Of a stretch of DNA of 64,000 nt, positions 1 to 11,600 are shown piece by piece. Position 1 is the stretch's first letter. Each line of letters starts with the position of its first letter. The position numbers and the translations under genes are program-made. The DNA is from Pachyseris speciosa (taxonomy: Eukaryota; Cnidaria; Anthozoa; Scleractinia; Pachyseridae). The stretch covers positions 348,501 to 412,500 of the forward strand of contig JAEMWC010000622.1 in assembly GCA_016490735.1 (NCBI GenBank), given 5' to 3'. Below the pieces are notes generated by a model, which was not told the DNA's origin, searched no databases, and saw nothing but the letters and a program-made list of their open reading frames with translations.

Positions 1-1311
1 GGAGCAAGAGAGTGATCTAGGCTCTGCATCACAATAATAACCCTAATAATCAAAGTCTGTAGCAGTAGAAAGTAACAAATGCTCTTGACAAACGGCACGA
101 TACTCTTAAAATTCACTTTTCAAAGCATGTCTCGGATGAAACATCATCCATCGTCAGTTCCTCAATGAGTGATGTACGAATATTAAAATAAAAAAGGGAT
201 ACATAGCGTTATAAAAACAGGGAATAATTAGTGTTTAAAGCGTGAAAAAGAAAGCGAATGCGAGAAGAGAAAAATATGCAAAGACAAAGATGAATTAAGG
301 TGCTTAACTTGCACTGATATTCAGAGAGGGTCGTTCCCAGAGGATATGCATCGCTTGATCTTTAATTGATAGCAACTGGAAGCCGAGTAAAGAATCTTAA
401 AAAAAATATATTCTCCGAGGAGAGATGAGAACAGTTTTGGGAACCCATGAGGTGATTATTTTAAAGAAGTGAGAGTATTTGTCTGAGGACAGATGCTCAT
501 GTTTACGTGGGGTGAAGTCTTTGTTCTTCAACATAAGAGTTGCTACAGCCTGCGCGAGAAGACTTATGGACCACTAGTGATCGTAAACTTGTAGGATGAT
601 GATCTTTGACCCCCCCCCCCAAAAAAAAAAAAAAAAATTTCTTACTTTGAACGGAAAGAACTCTCACTTAATGTATTAAGTCGCTGCAACTGTTAAAGCT
701 AGGGGCAATATCATGGGAATTATCAGTGATATTTTGACCATAAATTCAGTAAATCAATATTTTAAATGCCTTTTTCATTCTTAAATTGCTTCTGGATAAC
801 CATTGAGATAAAAAGCGAGTAAATTTTAAAAGAAAAATGGGCCGCACTAAGTGATTACTACAGTTCATCTAAGATGCGCGGCCGCGGAGAACGTTTTTAA
901 GTTGGCATTCATTGTCATCTTGGCTATGCTCCACCAAAAACTCTTAAAGGAGCTCGGTCAAGATATTTTGGGTCATTATTAGAGACATACTTAAATAATG
1001 AGAAAGAGTGAAATAACATGCAATTTGCCAGGGACGATAAGCACCGAAAAGACAAGAATAAATGCAAATATGGCGAGGATGGTCAATGATGGAGAAGATT
1101 GAAACGGATTACAAATGACCTTTTTGAAAAATTGAGGCTAAACTTTTCAAAATCCAAAGATCGCGACGTAACTCCTTTAAGAATGGCTTCCGTGAGCTAA
1201 ACTAGCCATTTTCAAGAAAATGTGGCCGTTGGTAAACAGGTCTCCTTTCCTTTCCTTTCCTTCCTGGTTTTTACTAACAATCCATAACACTGCCCCATTA
1301 ATTTGTTCTAG
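1..1311. other. Upstream intron or 5' flank, no recognised exon
   Basis: I find no convincing coding exon here. The stretch ends in the acceptor at 1310-1311. It contains a poly-C/poly-A run near 610-637 and a short TTTCC repeat near 1240-1262. The first visible exon starts in phase 0 in the middle of a MAM domain, so at least one more coding exon must lie further left. Confidence 0.5.
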
Positions 1312-1411
1312 ATCATCATAGAAGGTGTGACAAAGGGTGGCAGTACCGGAGATATAGCTATTGACGATATCAATGTTTTGGATGGAAACTGCTCAAAGAT
1401 TGTTAAACAAG
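1312..1411 (+). CDS. Exon: C-terminal part of a first MAM domain
   Basis: The exon is preceded by TTCTAG and followed by GTCAGT. It opens in phase 0 and closes in phase 1. It reads IIIEGVTKGGSTGDIAIDDI and then a Cys, which is the typical last strand of a MAM domain (hydrophobic-EG, then GDIAIDDI). MAM domains mediate adhesion or homophilic contacts on extracellular proteins. The same phase-0 entry point is seen for the end of the second MAM at 2727, so the two MAMs were probably cut by introns at the same place. The rest of this MAM is outside or unrecognised. Confidence 0.85.
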
Positions 1412-2578
1412 GTCAGTAAAACCTCTTCTACGAAATATGTCACTTAACCCGGCCCTGAATAACATGATCTCCTTTGAGGAACAAATATAATTACTTGGCG
1501 TGATGTGGTATCCAAGCACAAAAAACATAATATGCAGACTGTGCTAATGGTGGTAATAAAATTCCTCTATACTGGCATTACTGCAAGCATTATCGAAGGT
1601 TATACATACAGCGTTAGACAACTGCATGCTGGAGGTGCACAAATACGTTTCCAGCAAAATGTGTAGCGTTACCTATTGTGTCACTTACTAGAAAGTTCAG
1701 ACTGTTTCTTTGACGGCGGGGCATGCGACTGGGCTGGTGAAGATGACTGGGAAATAAAGTACTCCAAGGAAAGAGGTAATTACAATTCCTTTCCCGTTAT
1801 ATAGACACTTGAATTTTAAAAGAAAAGTGAGGGGTTAAAATCGAAAATAGTTTTGCGACATTCTTTAAATGTCGGGATGGCAACTTAAGGGTATTCTTCA
1901 AAGGGTTTTAAACCATTCATTTACATATTTAAACAGGTAGTTTTACGCTCTTTGAAGGTTGTTTATATAAATAACTAACAGGTATGTTTCATCTAAAGGT
2001 AACTTCCTTTCTTTTACAACGCCGAGCGCCAGTGTAATCAGCAAATCGCTCACCACAAAGTATATTCATGTAACCGACAAATTCCAGTGCTTGTGGTTTC
2101 ACTATTTTATTGGGGAAAGAAAAAGATCACGTGGGTTTGATATGTTGACTACGTTGGTCATCTCGGGCCTTTATCATGGAAACCAAAGCGCCAAGCTCTT
2201 GTGGTCAACGTCCTATAGGACAGACCGATGGGTTTTTGTCCAGTTGCCTCTCGATGTACCTCAAGGACCATTTAAGGTGAGAAAAAAAGAACAAAAAACA
2301 GCGCCTGCGGGCATAAAGCTACACGTTTGTTAACGTGACTGACGCTAGGTGCGTTGGGCATGTTTGCCGCAAAAATATATTCATATAAATGTACATTGCT
2401 AAACCAATCGGAAAAGCAGAAAATCATGTAACCGACGTCCAGTCTATATGCAAGGTTTGGTTCATCCAGGCCTGATAAAATGCTGACTGTAGAAGGTGGT
2501 GCTGGAATTCAGATGTAAGCAACTATTTGGTTCCTGATACTTCGTGTTATTCAAATGAGGCAATAGCACATGTTCATG

Positions 2579-2612
<34 letters not shown>

Positions 2613-5600
2613 TTCAATCAGATCACAGCATAATAAAAATCTTCTTGTGGATCACGACCTAAGAAAACCCCACCTTCCATTCTCAGAAATATATGCTTTA
2701 CTTTCGTTAGTTGTTTCCATCAACAGGTTTTGTTTAAAGCAACTTTGCACTCAAGTCAACCAATCTCCTTTGCGATCGACGACATTCATTTTTCAAATGA
2801 ACATTGCAAGGTCATTCCAAACGATGGAGGAAAAGGTAAGATTGCCATTGTTTATCGCTGGATACGCCAATCAATCTATATCAGTTAACTGACGAGTCTC
2901 GCTTGAATGATCGTGGTTGCTAGGGTACCTCAACCTAAAAAAATCTGCGTGCGGTATACCTGGGCATTTATGACTCCGCTGGTTGCTATTGAATAGGCTC
3001 AGTCTCTTCGATTGATAAGATGATCGAGTCTCATGTTTCAATGTCTCTACAGGTACCTCACATTAAAAAAGAGTTTCCTTACAGTTAGCTGTTTATAGCA
3101 AATGAAACTGTTCCTCGTTGCTAAAATTACTTCTATCTCAATTTGGGCAGTCATAGGAAGTTTCTTCCTAATTAAAGAGATCTTAAGTGTGGTTCCACAA
3201 GGCCAAACGTTTAAAACTATCCTTGTGACAAATACCCTCGTTTTTTATGCAAGGAGCTAGCAAAATAACCGGGGTCCAACTCTTTTCTGGTACACGGGGA
3301 CAAATAAACTCCTTTCAAGATTACGCTAAAAATCCGTAACAACGCTTGTGGTAATACAATTTAGGTCTTAACGACATCGTTGCGATTTTTCAAAAATTGT
3401 TCAATTAAAAGACTGTGTCTATTTTACACCTTATATCAAGAGTTTTGACAATCACAACAATCTACTCCCTTTTTCTTTTATTCCGAAAGGAATCGTTTGT
3501 CAAATATTTTCGACAGTGTCGAGTATTGATATTTTATATCCCTCTTTTCATTTGGTTCCGCAGATACGTGTACCTGGCTGACGAATTTCAATACTTGCTG
3601 TAAATTTCCATTTCATTACTTTAACGCAGAGTACTACTCCTGCGTAGATGACGGTAGCGAAGATTTCTGGTGCTACGTGTACAACCATCGAGTTAATGCG
3701 TACTATAAACGCAGCTGTCGAGGTAAAGATCATTTCCTCTGATATTTAAGGTGGCTCCTACCGGTTTCCAGCATTTTCAAGCACTACTCTTTTGATGGAT
3801 CATTACCACCAAGTTAAAACCTTCAAAGTGGTATCAAAGAAATGCCCAATCATTGTTGAACAAGTTATGAAGTTTTTTTGACATAACAGGTTACCATAGC
3901 AACACCATGGCCTGTTTAAAACACCCCTTAGTTTAGCTTTAAGCGACAATAACTCAAAAACGAGCTCGGTGATCCCCATTTTTTATTATCGGAAAATGAT
4001 AAGCATAATATAATAAAACGTTTTGCAAAGTTTAAAAAAAATTGTTGCAGCAGATTTTAAGGTGGCTCTGAATCTGCTCCAACAATTTTTTTTTAAACTT
4101 TGTAAAAGGTTTTATTATGTTATGCTTATCATTTTCCGATAATAAAAAATGGGGGTCACTGAGCTCGTTTTTGAGTTATTGTCGCTTTAAGCTAAAATAA
4201 GGGGTGTTTTTAACAGACTATGGTGTTGCTATGGTTACCTGTTATGTCAAAAAAGTTTCATAACTTTTTAACCAATGATTGGGCATTTTTTAAATACCAA
4301 TTTGAACTATTAACAAATTAAGATTGGTAGTAATGATCCACCAAAAAAATAGTGTTTGAAAATGCTGGAAACCGGTAGAAACCACCTTAACAATTATTCT
4401 ACGAGGGCGCGCTGGTTATGAAGTGATAAATAACCAACGAGGCGTGTAGCGCCAAGTTGCTTATAATCATTTTATATCCAGGAAGCCCGAGTAGAATAAT
4501 TGTTTTATAAAGACTCTACGACGCATAATTGAGAATCTGAACAAAAAAGTGAAAGAAAGGAACTCGGAGAAAGAGAAAACAAGAGAAGGAAACATTTGTC
4601 CTTCACATGACTAAACAAAAAGGGCTCGAAAACCTTTCGGTGTGTTGCAACGTTTCCGAGCAAAGTCGAACTGAATTCAATGAATCTGTCCGAGCACAAC
4701 GTTGAAGCTTCAGTTCAGGGTCCTTTTTGGAAAAAGTGCAGAGTTTATTTACTCTGAATGGTTGTAAATGGTCAGTAGTTTGGTAAAAAATATTCAATCA
4801 GTGCTCAAAGAGGGTGGAACGGCTTTCGTGTAGATGTACGAGCCGATGGAAGTGAATTTGTAATCCATCAAAACAGCACCACCATGGTCGAATTTCATCC
4901 GCCGAAATGAAGAGACATTTTCAATTTATTTTGATCGACAGGAACAGTGTCTCACCAGATTTGGTCGGAAACAATATATATGAGGGATAAGCGGCAAGAC
5001 ATATGTCCAGGTTATGCTTCAAGAAATGGCTTATAGAAATTTGTCTTGATGCGTGAAACAAGAACTGGAACCGCAGGCGAACAGAATGACAAAAACAACA
5101 AGAACGGCGATTCTTCTCATTTTTTACAAAACATCATATCTGTAACCGGAAAGTTTGAAGCAGATGATTGATACGTTGCACTGAGTACAGGTCAAAACAT
5201 TCAGTTCAATGTGTGCTAATTTTTTTAAAAAGTGTCACTGAAGTTCTTGTTTGTTCAGTTTGTTTTGAATAGACTGGCCCATAAGCATAATTACAGATTG
5301 GTGACGTCGACATTTGTTGTTGAATACATATTTTCAATTTCGTTTAGTATTTCCGTGAATAAAAGTGCTTTTTACTACAAGCGAAACATCAACAGCCCGG
5401 AAAAGTTTCTTAGGACTGCAAGATCCCAGCACTGTTCCTTGTCGTTCTAAAACACTCAGCAATGAAGAGTTGAATTCCATTTTGTATTTCGGTTCCAGCT
5501 TCGAAATTTCTACTAATATTTTAATGGGTTCCGTTTCGAGGGGACTTTTATTGAGCTTTCTCTGTTTGCTGAAGCGTTCATTGACCATTGCAGGTATATG

Positions 5601-8600
5601 AGCTGATAGCCTGTGTCCGGCTAGCCAATGAAAATGCTGGAAATCTGATATCCGTAGTTCAGTTTTTAAGAATTCTACATATTGTACAATCTCGTACCCA
5701 GAATCCTCAGGCTCTTTGATCTACATCCTCAAAATTGTAAATTGGCATATCTGCTGCACCCTCTGCTTGAGTTACCTCAAATTTTTACTGTCTCAGATAG
5801 GTGTTTGTGGATGACCGAAAATGGAAATTGCTGCAATATTCCCTTTAAATACAAAAATATTACTTACTCATCCTGCATAACACAAGATGATAGAAGACCA
5901 TGGTGCCCTACAAACATTTTCTCAGAGGAAATCGTGGAATGGGATTACTGCAAAGGTGAGTGCTATTCTTTGTTTGCAATAAAACCATATTTGTGGATTT
6001 CAGTCATCATATATTTGGTAGCGTCTAGTTTTCATGACTTAGAACGAGTTTGGACGCCTTGTACGATTACAAGATGTAGTATTCCACATCCTTCTGGCAT
6101 TGACGACGGCCTATTTATTAGGCAGAGATCTGACTGAATAGAGCTCGGTTTAAGCAAAGACTTGTATTTGGGGCCTAGACTGGTGACCTCTTTCCCCTCC
6201 AACGTGTAACTATAGGAACTTATAAGGTGTGGAAGTGATATAATGCGCATGCTTTTCACTGGCATTTTCATCTGTCTTTCAAAGAGGAAAAACGAACTTT
6301 TTTCCCATTGGCTTTGGCTTCAATATGCTTCATATGGTGTCATATAGCCATATTAACAACAAAGGATTAAAATCATTTCTACACCCTGCCCCTTCCCGAA
6401 GGCCTTTTGTAACTTGTCTTGAACTTGCTGACAGATTATTGCTTACTTGGTCGCGAGTTATGTCAGTGGAACATTGTTTACAGTGACAAGACCTGGCAGC
6501 TTGTAAATCATAAAGAAAGAAGAGACTTGACAGATCGAATCTTGCCAATGATGAAACCTGAAGGTATGATTATTATTCAGTTTCAATAACGGAGAATCGA
6601 GATAACGAATTAACAAAGAAAGAAAAGGGAGGGGCCATTCAAGCATAGGTCAGACACACAGAACTCAGGCGATACTTGTTATCTTTCGTATATGTCCAGA
6701 ACACTTTTTGAGTGCTTAGGACATATTTTACAGTCATTTTTACATTTTCTTAAAGCTAAATACAAAGGTAATTGCCTGAAATAACACCAAAGACAATTTC
6801 CCTTGGGAACGAGAGAAAATAAATTTCAAAGTTTAGAGAACTTGTGCAAACACAGGCAAAATTTCATCATCAGTTTCATTTCACCAGTACTTTCAAGTGT
6901 TTCATACATTACTTCAACATTCGTTTTCGACGTTTGGTGTTGCTAGAAATGATGTTTTTGAGAAGATATTTAAAACAGTCGTACAGAAGTTTGCAATCCG
7001 ATGAAAATAATCTTGGTACAAGCTTTTTGTCCACTTGTTACTCGAACTTCTGGTGGATTCTGTCTTAATTCAATGAGGTGCCAAGGTCTTGTGGCGGAAT
7101 ATGAGTCTCATTTCATCCCTCTGTCTCCTGGCAGTTCCTCCCATCACTTGCTTGACCGCAGATTCCGACATGTTGTGAGTGGAACTGTGGTCCAGTCGGT
7201 TAAAATGTTCGGCAACGGGGAAGCCTCCGTTTTGATACCGTTGATGTTGTTGGTAACCTTCCACCGAACGGAGATGCTCGCCGAATCTATCTGCGACTCT
7301 ACGACCAGTCTCTCCGATGTACGTAACTTTGCAGCGGGTACAAGCGGTACATTGACGACGTCATTGGCGCCACTTCTGGTTCCCGCCAGAATCTTGAACA
7401 GTTCATAAATTACTGTGCAACCCATCATCCTGCACTCAAGTACACTTTTGAAATCGGCGAAACATCTATTCCATTTTTAGATCTCCGCCTCTCCATTACT
7501 GAAAACAGGATAACAACAACCATTCACTATAAGCCTACGGACACTCACAACTATCTTCATTATGGATCGTCTCATCACCCTCACTGTAAAAAGGCCATCC
7601 ATACAGTCAATTCCTTCGCCTTTGTCGCATCTGTTCCGAAGAAGAAGATTACAAGACCAAATGTAATGAGATGGCGTCTTTTTTCAAGGCGAGGGGCTAC
7701 TCTGATGAGGTGGTTGCACGTGGCCGAAGAAAGGCAGGCAACATAAGTCGAAAGAGAGCACTGGAAAAGTCTGGAGAGCGAAGATCTGCGGAACAAGCGG
7801 AAAGGGTGCCCGTGATCCTCACCTTTCACCCAAAGAACAAGGAAGTCAAGAAGATTCTGTTTAGAAACTTTGGTATCTTGACCGACGATCCTCATACAAA
7901 GGATATTTTCACAACCACGCCCATGTGCATTTATCGGCGGGATACTAATCTTTGAAACATCCTTGTTCGCAGCACCGCTTCGCTACGCCAAGAACACCAC
8001 GCGAACGGAGTTGTACACCTCAAAGAACGCCACCGCTGCACTACGACCAGTGCTATCTACGCAATCCCCTGTACCCGCTGCAAAGTTATGTACATTGGAG
8101 AGACTTGTCGTAGACTCGCAGATAGATTCGGTGACTATCTCCGTTCGGTGGAAGGTTACCAACAACATCAACAGTATCAAAACGGGGGCTTCCCCGTTGC
8201 CGAACATTTTAACCTACCGGACCAATATTCCACTCACGACATGTCGGTATCTGCGGTCAAGCAAGTGATGGGAGGAACTGCCAGGAGACAGAGGGATGAA
8301 ATGAGACCCGTATTCCGCCACAAGACCTTGGCACCTCATGGAATTAACATCGAGTTTAAATTCTGAAATTACCATGAGTTAACATTATCTTTCAGACTCT
8401 CTTTTTTCGCGTCAAATTTCGCGCGCGCATTCGTTTTTTATTCGTTTTAATTGTTTATTTTTGAACATTCGTGCACGCGACATATTTACCGTTAGCACGA
8501 GCGTTTGTCGTAAACACACTTGCGAAACACTGATGAAGGGGTTATCCCGAAACGTCTGACTGATAAAAATATAGTTTCACAGTCTGAGCACTCAGAACAA

Positions 8601-11600
8601 CAACAAAACTTTCATTTAGTAAGAAAATATGGTAACCCATCTGCTCGAGAAAATTTGGTTTTGGTCACTGTACGACTGACCAACCGACCGTACGTACGTC
8701 GCCACTCCATGTATGCCAAGTGAAAAGTCATACTCGAGATAAACCTGTTCTTTTTTTGCACATTTTAGCAGGAAATCGTTGGAAAAAACAAACAAACAAA
8801 CAAAAAAAACTGAAGATAATAAGACAAGAAACTTATGATCTTTTAGCGGTATCGTCATTGTATATATTTTTAAATGCTTAATGTAACTGTGGGCAAAAAT
8901 TGAAACTCGAGAGATAAAAGCCGATCAAATACATGTGCACATCTCAAAATCTGATAGAAAGCTGTCAAAAACTACCACACTTAACACTTCATTTAAAAAG
9001 TTAGAAATCTTCGTCCTAAGACTGTAAACAACCCAAGTTTTTCCCTATAACTTCGATTACTTCTCGAGTTTTTGTTTGTTTGTTTGTTTGAACCGGGAAG
9101 GATCAACGTTACTTTGGATATTTTTGCTGGCTGTGTACGTCTGCGAGGGAAAATGTTTTTATAAAAAGCTGGTGGAACTCATGCTCGAGTGAAAAAAAAA
9201 TGCCGATTAAATGCATCTGCAAAATCTGACATAAAGTTGTCAAAAAGCTGTCAAAACTTTCAAAAACCAGTGCGCTTCACGCGTCATTGTAAAAAGTTTT
9301 AGAGATCTTTGCCGAAAGCGGCCTGTAAACAACAATTAAGTTTCGCTGTATATAAACATGTCGTCTTAATTTGTTTGAACCGGTAAGAAACAGCGTTTGG
9401 AGTTAAAAACAGCGAAATGGGTTCACTGGCTGGCTGGCTTTGATGAATTTTATAGTGGACAGGTCTGCGAGAGAAATGCTGGTGTGGTTTGGCAAGGCGC
9501 TTTCTTCGTTAACTGGATGATGTTGTGCCACTGATCGCACGAGAATCATTAATTGAAGAAGGTTCTTCGGAAGACATGGGAAGAAGGTTCTTAAGACATG
9601 GGAAGTAACAGTAAAACTATCAAAGCCCTTTAGGGTTTTTTATCTGCTTAGCCAAGGAAAGATTTCGTGGAAATGGCGCTATTATTCAGCTCTGCCGCGT
9701 TCCGAGTGATTGCTGCATGTCTGTGACTCCTGTTGACTGCTCTAAACGGAGTTTGCCTTTTGGTCGAGAGTCGAGGGTCGAGGGTAACTAGTCGAGGGTC
9801 GAGGGTAAATGGTCGACGGTAGAGGGCAACTAGTCGAGTTCTGAACGTTTTCAAATCAAAATATAGGCTCGCGTTTACATGCGTTTACGGTGCCTGTTTT
9901 ACGCCGCATACTCGTCATATTTGTGTTTGTAATCGAGTCCTGCGTTGTCTATAACTTTTACATATTTCCCACGGACTATAAAAAAAATAAATAAAAAGGA
10001 ATACAACTTATAAAAAATTCTGTCAGCGAAATACGCAAAAATCATTTTTTGGGCTCGCTTTGCCCGCTGTTTGGTCAAACATTGTTATATGTTTAGCCCC
10101 CTAACGTTATGTGTGACAAACACGATGTTGGATGAAAATGTTTGTTCTTTTAGCCGGGGCTTAACAAACATATTTCGTAGTACGTTAAGCTTAGACATGA
10201 GCTTAAATGTCGTAAAAAAGAGAAAAAGGAAAACAACCCTGATAGTTTGGATAGGTAATCGTATGGGGACGAGTAAAAGTAAGGATTAGTATCACTCGTG
10301 TTTTCAGAAATTTGCTGAAATTGCCCTCGTCGCGCAAAATATGAGAGATACTTTACGAGGACTCATTGCGATTACGTGTTAATAAAATAAGAGCAAACGT
10401 TTCTTTCATTTCTTAAAACTATACAAACACTGACGTCGAAAAACATGCACAGTCAGCCAAGCGGAAGAAAACACTCAGTCGCTTGCAAAACAACAAACAA
10501 ACAATTCGACTAGCTACTTCTTTGTGTCCAAAACGAGTAGATTGTTATTTATATCCAGTCGAGACCAAAATACAAGTTTCACTCCTGAACAAAAGTAATA
10601 ACGATTAAACCTCAAATGCTAAGCTTCAATTTATTTAAGTTAGCTGTGTTGTCGAGCTTTTTACGACTTGAAAATACGCATCGATCCACTAAAGTAAAAA
10701 CACGCATCTACAAAAATAGCAAACGGTTTGTCCAAAGAAAGAACTTCTTCCACCAAGTTTGAGCTACTCCTTCCTCCCATTAATGCTGGTGAATTGTTGA
10801 AGTAAACTTACGTGGTGAGCTGGAAGATGCCGCGGTAAACGGTAAAGTGAACAATCCCTTGAAGCGTTTAAATCATTTTGTTTTTCAACCACACAATCCG
10901 GACGCCATACAAGTTTTTGCTCTTCCATTTTACCAGTTGAAAATACACCTTACGGAGTATCTTTTAAGTAGTTCTTGATTTTCATGCCTTTTATGCGAAT
11001 TAAAAGACAGAACTTAAAAGAAGATGAAGTTGTTGTGCTCAAAATGAAGAAACCAACTGAATGTGAAATCTCTAGCCGCAGAAAAGCGCGCGAAAAATTA
11101 AGCCTCGTTTTGGTTTGGGTGTCCTACACCTGGCTTGAGCCTGCGATCCAATCTAAAACCAAAACCTGGTCAGCGGTCAACTTCACAAAACAGCTGACCT
11201 CGATGAGGTCTTAACCTGAGCCCGCGATATGGTCACGCACTACTGGTCAGCGGATACATTGTTTTGACAGGTGTCAATTGGCCCTATCAAAAGATACACA
11301 AAAAAAGATGTACACAAAACGTGGGTTACAACACACACAATTAATGGGACATTTCCCATCGCATACGTGGAAGGGCGGACGTACGGGCGTACGTACGTAT
11401 GTACGTACATACGACGTACGTACGGTGAGCAAAACCAAATTGTTCTCGAATAAATGGGTTACCATATTTTCTTAACCATGGTGCTCCGCTAAAATACAAA
11501 AAATATTAATTAATTAATACATTAATAATTTATCATTCTGACTTGCAAACAAATATAATTAATTGATTTTGCTAACAACAGCAGTTGCGCAGCTGTTTTA

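Noticed and set aside
1538..1598. Possible small exon reading CANGGNKIPLYWHYC (LDLa-like) between the two MAM pieces
   Set aside because: It starts in the right phase, but its only donor leaves phase 2, which does not fit the exon at 1692, and the LDLa cysteine pattern is incomplete.
2527..2892. 121-residue open frame beginning with a poly-Phe run
   Set aside because: It arises from a poly-T tract; the real exon (2727-2835) uses a different frame.
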